A stretch of DNA of 18,881 nucleotides from Candidatus Hadersleviella danica (GTDB taxonomy: Bacteria > Chloroflexota > Anaerolineae > Promineifilales > Promineifilaceae), in NCBI GenBank assembly GCA_016711405.1, contig JADJSZ010000106.1:1-18881 (forward strand), written 5' to 3'. Positions 5,512 to 13,434 of this stretch are shown in pieces. The position numbers were made by a program, and so were the translations under genes. The notes under the pieces were generated by a model. It saw only the letters and a program-made list of their open reading frames with translations. It searched no databases and was not told the DNA's origin. Position 1 is the first letter of the stretch. Every line of letters starts with the position of its first letter.

Positions 5512-5862
5512 TTACCCCATAACGAACACGGCCAAAAGAATCAGCATCCCTACAACCATGACCACCATAGCGGCCGATTGCATCCTGAGCGTGTTCTGAA
5601 TTGTCTCGAATTGGTCATGTAACGACACCACCCCCTTAAGCCGTATGCTATCATCTCCCATGACAAGTTGTTTTAGCTGGTGGATAACCGCCTGAATATC
5701 GGCTATTTTCCCAGCCGTTTCCTCTGCTATTTGCAACCGTTCCTCAACATCGGAAAGGGCTGAGTACGTGGCCTCAAAGCGTTCCTCAACGTCTTTCCCG
5801 TGGCGTATCTCGGTTAGCACGGCCATGCGAGCGGCCGTGACGCGGGTGTCGGTTTGTCTCAT
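5512..5862 (-). CDS. Coiled-coil protein with C-terminal membrane anchor, possible lysis accessory protein
   Basis: The 116-aa product has a coiled-coil region at about residues 22-66 (VEERFEATYSALSDVEERLQ) and one hydrophobic span at about 96-115 (SAAMVVMVVGMLILLAVFVM). A soluble coil plus C-terminal anchor is the layout of XhlA-type lysis proteins, which act with a holin; spanin-like roles are also possible. The G-rich Shine-Dalgarno lies in a CCCC-AAAAAA-GGGG hairpin just upstream (about 5870-5885 on the minus strand), which could limit translation. No endolysin is recognised in the window. Confidence 0.6.
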   Translation of the reverse strand: MRQTDTRVTAARMAVLTEIRHGKDVEERFEATYSALSDVEERLQIAEETAGKIADIQAVIHQLKQLVMGDDSIRLKGVVSLHDQFETIQNTLRMQSAAMVVMVVGMLILLAVFVMG

Positions 5863-5931
5863 GTGCGTTCCCCCTTTTTTGGGGCGGCGGTGTGTTTTTG
5901 GAGGGGGATGTCGCTACAAATCATGGGAATC

Positions 5932-5937
5932 AGTATA
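5932..5937 (-). promoter_or_regulatory. Weak candidate -10 box before the lysis-like genes
   Basis: The minus strand reads TATACT at 5937-5932, just after the stop of the baseplate gene at 5944 and 70 bases upstream of the start at 5862. No good -35 is found at 16-18 bases. It is listed only because the gap is large for this compact operon. Confidence 0.2.
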
Positions 5938-5943
5938 CCACAA

Positions 5944-6276
5944 TTACACCACTATAGCGGCGTAAACCTTCCACGGGCTAGGGGCTGACACGATGTTACC
6001 CAACACGAAAGAGGCCGTGAATTGCACTTCGTAGTCACCCGCTGTTAGCACGTCATTGCTCCCAAACTTCCAAGTAAATGCCGCCGCCGTGGTCGCTGTC
6101 ATTGTGCCGTTAAGTGCTGTTTTGACCCCAGTGGAGAGGTTGCGTTTAGTTCCTGTTATTCCAGTCGTGCCTGTCAGCGTTACGCCCGCTGTCGGCCACT
6201 GGATTGTGACGGTGATACCCATACCACCCACTACCCCAGCGGGCAATTTTAGTTGTTGTGCGCCTTGTACTGTCAT
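5944..6276 (-). CDS. Baseplate/tail-tip beta-sandwich protein, BppU-like
   Basis: The 110-aa protein is almost all beta-strand with Thr/Gly/Val-rich repeats (GVTLTGTTGITGTKRNLSTG) and the segment FTWKFGSNDVLTAGDYEVQF. The last resembles the strand pair of BppU-type and Ig-like domains, where a D/N...T-x-G-x-Y-x-x-x-F motif is frequent. It starts three bases from the end of the hub gene. It is probably a peripheral baseplate or tail-tip part, possibly linking a receptor-binding protein. Fold assignment is by pattern only. Confidence 0.55.
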   Translation of the reverse strand: MTVQGAQQLKLPAGVVGGMGITVTIQWPTAGVTLTGTTGITGTKRNLSTGVKTALNGTMTATTAAAFTWKFGSNDVLTAGDYEVQFTASFVLGNIVSAPSPWKVYAAIVV

Positions 6277-6278
6277 TG

Positions 6279-7850
6279 TTACCTCGGTCTAATTCGCCCT
6301 GTCTCTTGTATGACTGTGCCCCGCCGCGCCGCTATCATGGTGACAAGCGTTGGCACGGGGATAGCTGGCTCGAGTTGAATAGAATCATCCACTGCGTTGT
6401 AATTTGTGCGGGCAATGGTGAATGAGCGGATATTGTCTATTGTAGCAGACAACGAGGGCGATAGGTTGCGTATCGTGATACGGTCATGCGCCCTGAGTTG
6501 ATAGAGCGGCACACGCGCCCCGCTTGCGTCAAACACGGCGCGGATGGTCATAGCCACCCGAATCGCATAATCGCCACGGTCGGCTAAAAACGCGTCACGT
6601 TCGCTATCGGCCGTGGTGGAGCTAGTGGTGTCAGCCCCAATAAACGAGCGGCGGGCTATGCCGTATTTGTTGACGTTTGTCCGCCTCAAGACACCGCCCC
6701 CAGCCGCTAAAGTTGCAATCGTTGACGTGCGTAGCGTCCGCCCCCCCTCCTCCTTGTAACGCGCATATCCCTCAGTGGTGAGTGAATCTAGGGAGCGTTG
6801 CACCTGTAGCTCCCCTACTATGTCGGCATAGTAATCAAGTCCCGCGTCGGCATACGCCTCTATCCGTATGCGCTGGTCATCCCATACGCCCACATGATAG
6901 CCGTTAGATTCTGCTAATTCCTCGAGTATTTGGGCGGGGTCGGCATCCTCATATAATTCATTGCCAAAATCTAGCCCATCGGCCGCGAGGTCTAGGATGG
7001 TGTCGCTCAACTGGTCTGGATTATCTGCATTAACGTATGTCGCTATCTCTTGCGCTATCTCATTCAGATAGACGGCCGCGCTATCCGTCGTCTTGATTCT
7101 TATATTTGTAGCCCGTGCGTATAGTTCCCCCGTCTCACCCGAATAGGTTGTAAGCGTTCCTGAGTTACGGGCAAATAGCAGGGCGACGCGGGTAACGGCC
7201 GCGCCAATAGAGAATGAGTAGGAGCCGCTGGCGTTGGTGTTGGAACTAATGACCGTACTGCTATCCACCTGTGTCCACGCGCTATCATACGTCCGCATGA
7301 GCATATGATAGGTTGACCCCGTGGCGTTGGTCAGCACGTAATCAAAAGCGATTGTGTCAGCCGTGCGGTCGCCCTTGTCGGGCAATTCATACACGGCCGC
7401 TATGTAGTTACTGGTATTCGTTTGGGCGTTTTTGTTAATAGCCAAGTAAACGCGGTTGTTATTGTCTATGCTTCCACGCTTTGGCTTGCTAATTGCCACC
7501 TCGTCGGTTTGCAATTCCCGCCATCCCGCCGATGTGGAGACCGACCACATAGCCGTATAGGGGAGGTCAGACAATGCCCGCCAATAGCCGAATCCCGTCA
7601 CGGCTATGCCCGTTCTGGTTATCTCCCAATCCTCTATACGGCCGTCCCAAACGATGTTGGCATGGTCATCAGCCACCCGCGCCCTTACCATCCCGCTAAT
7701 GTCGTACAGCCTAAACGCCTCCTCTAACGTAGCAGGAAGCATTGCCCGAAGCCCCGCATACCCTCGTTGGCTTGTGCCAAATTCTAGGGAAGTGGGAGCA
7801 ACGGGCGCGGTTACGGTTTCATCATTGACGGTAAGGGCGAGGGTTAGCAT
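6279..7850 (-). CDS. Tail hub / baseplate protein (tail-tip, gp27/Tal-like), 523 aa
   Basis: Its place after the tape measure and distal tail genes, its size and its beta-rich content fit a siphovirus tail hub protein. The N-terminus starts with strands of a hub-like barrel (MLTLALTVNDETVTAPVAPT) and GYWRALSDLPY. The middle, about residues 110-250, looks like an inserted carbohydrate-binding-like sandwich (TIAFDYVLTNATGSTYHMLM; LYARATNIRIKTTDSA). The C-terminal half returns to hub-type sequence (EIAQEIATYVNADNPDQLSD; YQLRAHDRITIRNLSPSLSA). No peptidase motif is recognised. The gene ends two bases before the start of the BppU-like gene and begins four bases after the stop of its upstream neighbour. 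Confidence 0.7.
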   Translation of the reverse strand: MLTLALTVNDETVTAPVAPTSLEFGTSQRGYAGLRAMLPATLEEAFRLYDISGMVRARVADDHANIVWDGRIEDWEITRTGIAVTGFGYWRALSDLPYTAMWSVSTSAGWRELQTDEVAISKPKRGSIDNNNRVYLAINKNAQTNTSNYIAAVYELPDKGDRTADTIAFDYVLTNATGSTYHMLMRTYDSAWTQVDSSTVISSNTNASGSYSFSIGAAVTRVALLFARNSGTLTTYSGETGELYARATNIRIKTTDSAAVYLNEIAQEIATYVNADNPDQLSDTILDLAADGLDFGNELYEDADPAQILEELAESNGYHVGVWDDQRIRIEAYADAGLDYYADIVGELQVQRSLDSLTTEGYARYKEEGGRTLRTSTIATLAAGGGVLRRTNVNKYGIARRSFIGADTTSSTTADSERDAFLADRGDYAIRVAMTIRAVFDASGARVPLYQLRAHDRITIRNLSPSLSATIDNIRSFTIARTNYNAVDDSIQLEPAIPVPTLVTMIAARRGTVIQETGRIRPR

Positions 7851-7853
7851 AGG

Positions 7854-8831
7854 CTAGTTGGGGAGCAGGTTAGCGATGGCGCGAGTAGCTGACATAGACA
7901 TATCAACTGGCAACGAAGATGATAACACATAAAGCCTGTACTCTGGGCCATAGGGGAATGGCGTAAACAGGGGAACCGCATACATTGTATCATTCCTACA
8001 CATAAACCCAATTGACCCCGCCGCCCGTAGCGATGTAATCGTGCCGCTTGTCTTCTCTAAAAACGACACGGCGTTAGCCCTGTAATCGTTAGGCAAAAGC
8101 CCCGTGATTAACTGAACCCCAACATCGTACAGATTACCATCGAGCGGGTTAGACTGGTTAATCGTCGCCGCCGCGCCGTATGGTGCATCATACAAAATAA
8201 CCGCGTCCACTCGCAACTCCCCCGCGCCCGAGCCGCTAACGGATGTGATTTCCAAAGACATCGAATCAAGCCGATTTGCTATAGTACGAATGCTCCCCAT
8301 GTTTACAACACGCGCCTCGTCTTGCCCTTCTATGTACACGATTGGGCTATAGTTCTTTTCTGAGGTTAGCGGGGTATTGCCAACAACCCTAAGCCCCCAA
8401 ACTCGGCCGTCGGTCGGCTTGACGGTCAAAAAGACCTGAGCCGTTTGAACGTCTCGCCCTGAGAATATCGTTATAGTTCCAGATTCACCCGCCGCCGTTC
8501 CAGCCAAAACGGTTCCGCCAAACGCGTAATTGCCAGCATCAGCCTTGCTTGTCCAAACACCAGAGGTTGCGATACCGCCCGCGTTTATGATAGAGATAGC
8601 CCCGCTTTCTCTGGCAAAAACAACAACCCCATCCATCCCCGATGGGATGCCGTTTAGTTTTGTGTAGTCCAAGTCAATAGATATGTCGGTTGGGTTGTCG
8701 AACCCTTCCCCCGCCGCGTCGCTATCCCATGCCAGCGTGTGTACTGAGGGGATTGTAGCGGCCGTGCTTGTGGCAATGAATGAGCCAATGGAAGGTATCC
8801 ACGGGTCGGCCGTTGCGCCCGCATTAACCAT
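7854..8831 (-). CDS. Distal tail protein, C-terminal part (carbohydrate-binding-like region), frame-broken gene
   Basis: This is the third part of the gene that starts at 9706. The ATG at 8831 is probably not a real start. The frame is open further upstream and reads GDGRSGGIRIALLTDGSTSD then LYFDAIMVNAG, which continues the binding-domain sandwich of 8870-9160. The phrase FDAIMVNAG...DPWIPS is the usual closing strand of carbohydrate-binding modules on phage tail proteins. The remaining ~310 residues are strand-rich and hold what may be a second sandwich (VVFARESGAISIINAGGIAT onward; VILYDAPYG). The whole probably decorates the tail tip and binds a host surface glycan. Which glycan is unknown. 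Confidence 0.55.
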   Translation of the reverse strand: MVNAGATADPWIPSIGSFIATSTAATIPSVHTLAWDSDAAGEGFDNPTDISIDLDYTKLNGIPSGMDGVVVFARESGAISIINAGGIATSGVWTSKADAGNYAFGGTVLAGTAAGESGTITIFSGRDVQTAQVFLTVKPTDGRVWGLRVVGNTPLTSEKNYSPIVYIEGQDEARVVNMGSIRTIANRLDSMSLEITSVSGSGAGELRVDAVILYDAPYGAAATINQSNPLDGNLYDVGVQLITGLLPNDYRANAVSFLEKTSGTITSLRAAGSIGFMCRNDTMYAVPLFTPFPYGPEYRLYVLSSSLPVDMSMSATRAIANLLPN

Positions 8832-8869
8832 GATTGCGTCAAAATACAGGTCGCTTGTTGACCCATCGG

Positions 8870-9160
8870 TTAGCAGGGCAATTCTAATGCCACCGCTGCG
8901 GCCGTCGCCGTTCTGCTAATTGTTTTCGCGCCCGTCCCTGTCGTATCGGTCAGTCCTAAAAACGTAAACGAGCCGTATTCGTACAAAGCAATCCGCCCCA
9001 CTCCGCTGGTCACGAATACGTCACAAGAAACCGTGTACTGAACGCCATTTGTTAGCGGCACGTCCTGATAAATGCCGTACACATCGGGCGCGGTGACTTG
9101 CACCCGCGCCGTATTGCTTCCCCGTGTGGCGTGGCTGGTAGATTGCGTTAGCGTGGGGGT
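8870..9160 (-). CDS. Distal tail protein, middle part (carbohydrate-binding-like sandwich), frame-broken gene
   Basis: This is the second part of the gene that starts at 9706. The frame reads TLTQSTSHATRGSNTARVQV then TAPDVYGIYQDVPLTNGVQY and TVSCDVFVTSGVGRIALYEY, and stops at 8870. Such Y-x-x-x-x-V-x-L-x-x-G-x-x-Y-T-x-S-x-x-V strands are typical of CBM-like sandwiches in phage tail proteins. A frame shift within AGCAGAACGG (about 8910) would join it to the third part. The upstream joint lies at the G run near 9156-9160. A GTG at 9103 is available as a start, but the upstream sequence also codes, so it is not preferred. Confidence 0.5.
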   Translation of the reverse strand, partial: TPTLTQSTSHATRGSNTARVQVTAPDVYGIYQDVPLTNGVQYTVSCDVFVTSGVGRIALYEYGSFTFLGLTDTTGTGAKTISRTATAAAVALELPC

Positions 9161-9178
9161 TCAAACTTTGTCCACCCG

Positions 9179-9706
9179 CTAAAGTTCCCAGCCGCAAACG
9201 TCTCGAAACTGCTTTTTTGACAATAGGTTGACAGCCTCGGGGTAAAACAGCCAATCGCCGCGCCGCTCAAAGTCTAGCGTTACAGGGTGGCTAATCGTGC
9301 CCAGCGGAAGGTCAACATGCTGTGGGGGGAGCGTCATAATGGCCGCGTTGCCACTTGCCCCTACGATAACATTCTCTTGGGGGAAAGCGTCGGCCTCTAA
9401 TTGGAAGCGCAACCGCACGGGGTCAACCGTGGTGTCGCCCATGCCCCACCGCTCGGCCTGTTCCATTAGTAGGCGCAATTGCACGAGGGCTTGATTGGCC
9501 GTCAATCCGCCCGTCGCGGGGCGCACGAGCAAATCCATTGTTTCTCGTACCGATTCATAGCTCCCATTGCCCCCTAGCTGGCTCATACGTTTGTTGGGCA
9601 CAGTTGGCCGCCATCCTTCATTTTCAAGCGAGTAATTGCCCGCCATGTTCAGGAAGTCAATGGTAGTCGTGCCGTCGGTTATCTCTAATAGTTGCATGGG
9701 TTTCAC
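9179..9706 (-). CDS. Distal tail protein (Dit-like), N-terminal part
   Basis: The ATG at 9706 follows the palindrome by 6 bases. The first ~155 residues look like a distal tail (Dit/TIGR01633-type) domain: MKPMQLLEITDGTTTIDFLN, then VRETMDLLVRP, LDFERRGDWLFYPEAVN. In these proteins the N-terminal ring attaches to the last tail-tube disc and the hub. After VNLLSKK the frame runs into a T run on the plus strand (9213-9218, six T). Without one of those bases it reads SSFETFAAGNFSGWTKFEPP, a normal opening for a carbohydrate-binding module. The real gene therefore probably spans 9706 to 7854, about 617 residues. Confidence 0.65.
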   Translation of the reverse strand: MKPMQLLEITDGTTTIDFLNMAGNYSLENEGWRPTVPNKRMSQLGGNGSYESVRETMDLLVRPATGGLTANQALVQLRLLMEQAERWGMGDTTVDPVRLRFQLEADAFPQENVIVGASGNAAIMTLPPQHVDLPLGTISHPVTLDFERRGDWLFYPEAVNLLSKKQFRDVCGWEL

Positions 9707-9711
9707 CTATC

Positions 9712-9731
9712 AATGTTTCCTAGGAAACATT
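9712..9731. repeat. 20-bp perfect palindrome, copy 2
   Basis: This is identical to the copy at 5256-5275 (AATGTTTCCTAGGAAACATT). It occupies the short gap between the end of the tape measure gene (stop at 9734-9736) and the start of the distal tail gene (9706), leaving little room for its Shine-Dalgarno. Confidence 0.9.
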
Positions 9732-9733
9732 TA

Positions 9734-10771
9734 CTACATTCTGCGTCTAATATCTGCGTTAATGCCCGCCGCTTGCAAGGCTTCGTCTACCCCGCGTTGC
9801 GCGGCCGTGCGTTGGTCGGTTGTGCCGCCCTCTATTTTTACTGTGATGTTGATTGTTTGCGCCGCGAACCCGCCCGTGGGGTCGGCCGTGCTATTGGTGA
9901 ATGTGGGCATGGTTGCCGCGCTCATGTTAGCCATGCTCGGCACGGTCACGAGGTCGGTCATGGCGTTGCTTATCATGCCCTCGCCCGCCCATAGCGCATT
10001 GGCTAGGCCAGCCGTCACTTGTTGCCCGATTCGGTAAAACTCTTTGGATGGCGACGCTATGCCTAGCTCGGTTTGTGCCGCCGCCAACATTTCTTGCATA
10101 GCGGCCGACATTGCCGCCATGATTGCGCCTAAATCAGCGTCAAGCCCAAGCTCGAGCCCGTCCAGAATAGACGCGCTTAGGTTGTTGTCCCGAATGAGGT
10201 TTAACAGGTCTTGCTGTGCTTTTAGTAGAGCAAGGTCTTGTTGTTGCTTCTCAAGCTCTAACATGGCCTGAGTTTTGTCATACAACTCATCCTGTAGCCG
10301 CTTGCGCTCTTCGAGCAATTGGATGTAATGTTGTGCCGCCGCTATATCTTCGCCGCTTGCCGTAGACATAGAGCCGCCTAAAAAGTTGTTTAGGTCAGCC
10401 GATGACATAGCCTCTAACTGAGAAACCGTAAGCCCTAACGAGCTTGCAAGCCGTTCAATCTCCTTATCTTTGGGCAGGTTTTCCTTAATGGCTTTCAGCG
10501 CATCCTCAAGCGGGGCAATTTCGCGTTTCTCGTATACGCCGCTGATGGTGGAGCCAATGCTTGAAAGCGTGCCCGCTATGTCAAAAATCTGCTTAACCGC
10601 TTCCTCTACTGAGTAGGCGGAAGCCAGCAAGCCCTCGCCCAACGCCTTGCCGATGTCAGCCGCGCCCCGTGCAACTTCTTCTATGGTAGTGGGGAACCAT
10701 TCCCCGAAGCCCGATGATACGCCTTCCGCGAAGCCACCGCTATCTCGCTCCTCGCCGACGGGGACGGCCAC
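9734..10771 (-). CDS. Tape measure protein, C-terminal part
   Basis: This 345-aa frame starts at GTG 10771 with no visible Shine-Dalgarno, and is in the same frame as the part ending at TGA 10795-10793. The upstream triplets GVAQQEVV read straight through, so it is most likely the end of the tape measure protein and not a separate gene. It has a long helical stretch (YIQLLEERKRLQDELYDKTQ) and the C-terminal phrase LGIASPSKEFYRIGQQVTAG typical of tape measure proteins. The gene ends with INITVKIEGGT...GVDEALQAAG...RRRM. The tape measure sets tail length and is expelled ahead of the DNA. Confidence 0.65.
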   Translation of the reverse strand: MAVPVGEERDSGGFAEGVSSGFGEWFPTTIEEVARGAADIGKALGEGLLASAYSVEEAVKQIFDIAGTLSSIGSTISGVYEKREIAPLEDALKAIKENLPKDKEIERLASSLGLTVSQLEAMSSADLNNFLGGSMSTASGEDIAAAQHYIQLLEERKRLQDELYDKTQAMLELEKQQQDLALLKAQQDLLNLIRDNNLSASILDGLELGLDADLGAIMAAMSAAMQEMLAAAQTELGIASPSKEFYRIGQQVTAGLANALWAGEGMISNAMTDLVTVPSMANMSAATMPTFTNSTADPTGGFAAQTINITVKIEGGTTDQRTAAQRGVDEALQAAGINADIRRRM

Positions 10772-10792
10772 AACTTCTTGCTGCGCAACGCC

Positions 10793-12010
10793 TCAGTCGG
10801 GGGTGGTGTCGCTGATTCCATTGATAAACCCTTCCGTTGTCCACATTCCTAATTCGTAGAATGTAGTGGAAGGCGAATTTATCCCCAACGCCCCAGCCGT
10901 TGCATCGTAGGCCGCTTGCCCAGCATCACCTGCCGTTTCAACAAGCCCTGGTATTTGGTCTTTCATTCCCTCGTCAAGGATATTGATGATGTGTTGCCCT
11001 GCGTCAAACAAAGCATTGTTTTGATAAAAGTGCCTTATCCCCCCGTTGACGAGGCTGACCATTCCTGCCCAGAACCCCCAGATACGCCCCGGGTCGGGCG
11101 CTTCGGGGTGTTGCTGGGTGGTGGGGCGGCGACAAGACCGCCGCCGCCATTCTGCCACTCCCAGGCCATACTTGCGTTTTCTCCATTTAACCGCATCCTC
11201 CCCATTGTAAAAAAAAGCCGGGGATTGAATACCTAGAACGCTTTGGCCGCGTCTAGGGCGGCTTTGCCATCGCTCTGGCCGCGTCCTGAATAATGCCAAT
11301 CCCAGCCGATAAGCGTTATAGATACCCTCTATAATAGCCGCCCTAGCGCCCCCAATCAACGCTTGAAAGGCGGTTTGATTGTTTTCTATCCCGTCACTAA
11401 ACGCTTGTTTAATCCTAGGCCATGCGTCACCTACTGCATTGCCGATAATCTCCAACCCTTTCTTGAATGCCTCTTTTAGCTTCTCCCAAGCGTCTTTTAC
11501 AACCGTGTTCCAAGCCTCGCCAGCCGTCTCCCAATCGCCCCCGATGGCGGCTAACGCGCTGGCAATGATACCTAAGACAAAGGCCGACGCTGTTTTGTAA
11601 GCCTTTTTAATCCCATCCCAAATAGCCTCTACGGTTGCCGTCACCTTTTCGCCGTTTTCGTCCCACCACGCAAGGATAGTGGCTAGGGCGGTGCTGATAA
11701 TCTCCTTTGCGTTCTCTATCCCTGTGTTGATATGGTCTTTTACGGCCGTCCAAATCTCGAGAGCCTTAGCCGTTATCTCGTCTCCATTCTCTGCCCACCA
11801 CGCTTTAATAACGGCCAACGCCTCGCTGATAATCTGTTTTGCGTTCTCTATCCCCGTGCTGATGTGGTCTTTTACGGCCGTCCAAATCTCTAATGCCTTA
11901 GCCGTTATCTCATCGCCATTCTCTGCCCACCATGCTTTAATAACGGCCAATGCTTCGCTGATAATCGTCTTGGCGTTTTCTATCCCTGTGCTTATGTGGG
12001 TGCTAACCAT
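10793..12010 (-). CDS. Tape measure protein, central part with 44-residue repeats
   Basis: This frame opens inside the repeat array (HISTGIENAKTIISEALAVI...WWAENGDEITAKALEIWTAV) and carries on with helical tape measure sequence. Between about 11340 and 11030 the reading looks out of frame (Arg/Pro-rich, RTRPERWQSRPRRGQ). Alternative frames give better sequence: IQDAARAMAK, AALDAAKAF, then a Gly-rich GENASMAWEWQNGGGGLVAA. At least four small indels are needed. In-frame tape measure sequence resumes at GGIRHFYQNNALFDAGQHII, and ALGINSPSTTFYELGMWTTE matches the repeated C-terminal motif. It ends at a TGA (10795-10793). Confidence 0.6.
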   Translation of the reverse strand: MVSTHISTGIENAKTIISEALAVIKAWWAENGDEITAKALEIWTAVKDHISTGIENAKQIISEALAVIKAWWAENGDEITAKALEIWTAVKDHINTGIENAKEIISTALATILAWWDENGEKVTATVEAIWDGIKKAYKTASAFVLGIIASALAAIGGDWETAGEAWNTVVKDAWEKLKEAFKKGLEIIGNAVGDAWPRIKQAFSDGIENNQTAFQALIGGARAAIIEGIYNAYRLGLALFRTRPERWQSRPRRGQSVLGIQSPAFFYNGEDAVKWRKRKYGLGVAEWRRRSCRRPTTQQHPEAPDPGRIWGFWAGMVSLVNGGIRHFYQNNALFDAGQHIINILDEGMKDQIPGLVETAGDAGQAAYDATAGALGINSPSTTFYELGMWTTEGFINGISDTTPD

Positions 12011-12260
12011 TGTCCAAATCTCTAACGCTTTGGCATGATTGCATCCCCGTTCTCGCCCACCATTGCCGAATAAAGCAGGGCGGTGCTGATGATAATCTTG
12101 GCGTTTTCAATGCCCGTGCTGATATGCCCGCTAACGAGCGTCCAAATCTCGAGAGCTTTGGCGATAATTGCGTCGCCATTTTCTGCCCACCACGCTTTAA
12201 TCACGGCAAGCCCGTTGGCTATGGTTGTTTTGATAAATTCAAAAACGACGGCCGTCTTTT
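11640..12260 (-). repeat. Tandem 132-bp (44-residue) repeats in the tape measure gene
   Basis: Five units carry ENAK-x-IIS-x-AL...WWxENG...KALEIWT. The Trp-Trp codons fall near 12184, 12055, 11924, 11791 and 11661 (plus-strand coordinates); the two best-preserved neighbours are 132 bp apart. The unit near 12055 has lost bases, and the last is diverged (WWDENGE). Confidence 0.8.
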
Positions 12261-13431
12261 CCTGTATGCCGCCCCAATTTTCCTCCCATGCCGTGCGAAC
12301 TAAAGCCACGGCCGCTACGATGGCGGCGAAGGTTAGGATGAGGGGGAACGCCGCCGCTACCATGCTAATAATGGCGGGGATGGCGACGGCCATTATCACA
12401 ATTGCGATAGCCGCCAGAACGTCACCCATTTTGACGTTTTCGGTTACAAAATCAATGATAGGCTGAATATAGGTGCTAAACGCTTCCCCTAGCGCGGGCA
12501 AAATGTTGTCGCGCAGGTCTACGAAGAAGTCGATAACGCCCTGTGGAGCAAGCCCGTCTATCGCTTCTATAAATGCGTCGAGCGGGGTCATTCCCTCCTC
12601 TAGGTTGGCTATAAAAGAAGAAATAACCCCTGAAAGCAAAGCTACTGTAGCGTCTATGATTGGCTTAAGCTCGTCCAGCTTTAACAAAAATCTACCCATG
12701 CTTGCGCTGACAAAATCAAAAATCGGCTTAGTCAGTTGGGCGGCAAAAACAGTAAAAGTATCCTTGATTGTTGACCATCGCCCTTCGGCCGTTTGTGCAA
12801 GATTGCTTACGAGGTCTGTGTCTAGCCCTAATTGCGCCATCGCCATTGTGACGGCTTCTAAGGCTGGTACACCATCTTCTTTTAGTTGATTGATGTAAGA
12901 ACGGGGAAGATTGAAACGTTCAATAATGCTTGTAAAATCGCCACTGACAGCCTCGCGCAAGGCAAACGCCGCGCCCTCTAGCCCCTCTGCGGGATTAGAA
13001 GCGGCCAAAATCTCGGCCGTGGCTATAAGCTCCTCTAGCGGCACATTGGCTTGCGTAGCGGCGGGGATTAGCCCCGTTGCCGCCTTTGCCATATCCTCGA
13101 AAGCAAACGGTGTCGCCGCCGCCCGTTCGGTTATCATGGCAAGTGTAGCGTCTACCGCGTCCCCGTCCTTCAGGAACGCCATAAGTTGGGCTGACACCTG
13201 CTCCATTGAATTGTTGAATCGTAGCCCCTCTAACGCTCCCGCCCCAAGTGCCACGCCAAAGGCTGTCGCCCCTGCTACAATCCCGCCCGTGAACAATCTC
13301 CCGAGGGATTGAGCAGAATTAACGGCCGTTCTGCCCAATCCAGAGATAGCACTATCGGCCGAGCCTAACGCCCCTACAAACTGAGCCTCGCCCTGTGCGG
13401 TTAACCTTGCAATTAAGTCTACTGTAGCCAT
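12022..13431 (-). CDS. Tape measure protein, N-terminal part
   Basis: This is the start of a gene spanning about 13431-9734 (~1,230 residues). The N-terminus MATVDLIARLTAQGEAQFVG, the Ala-rich helices and GLRFNNSMEQVSAQLMAFLK are typical of phage tail tape measure proteins, as is the segment TPFAFEDMAKAATGLI. A strongly hydrophobic stretch lies near residues 335-375 (AIAIVIMAVAIPAIISMVAA). The first repeats begin near residue 400. The frame fails near 12050-12030, where the repeat pattern shows missing bases (IISTALLYSAMVGENG against IISEALAVIKAWWAENG). From the known relation of about 0.15 nm per residue, the tail would be near 185 nm if the whole gene is intact. Confidence 0.75.
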   Translation of the reverse strand: MATVDLIARLTAQGEAQFVGALGSADSAISGLGRTAVNSAQSLGRLFTGGIVAGATAFGVALGAGALEGLRFNNSMEQVSAQLMAFLKDGDAVDATLAMITERAAATPFAFEDMAKAATGLIPAATQANVPLEELIATAEILAASNPAEGLEGAAFALREAVSGDFTSIIERFNLPRSYINQLKEDGVPALEAVTMAMAQLGLDTDLVSNLAQTAEGRWSTIKDTFTVFAAQLTKPIFDFVSASMGRFLLKLDELKPIIDATVALLSGVISSFIANLEEGMTPLDAFIEAIDGLAPQGVIDFFVDLRDNILPALGEAFSTYIQPIIDFVTENVKMGDVLAAIAIVIMAVAIPAIISMVAAAFPLILTFAAIVAAVALVRTAWEENWGGIQEKTAVVFEFIKTTIANGLAVIKAWWAENGDAIIAKALEIWTLVSGHISTGIENAKIIISTALLYSAMVGENGDAIMPKR

Positions 13432-13434
13432 TGT

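Noticed and set aside
7854..9706. Diversity-generating retroelement variable region in the distal tail gene
   Set aside because: No reverse transcriptase and no template repeat is visible in the window, and the gene end is not a C-type lectin-like domain.
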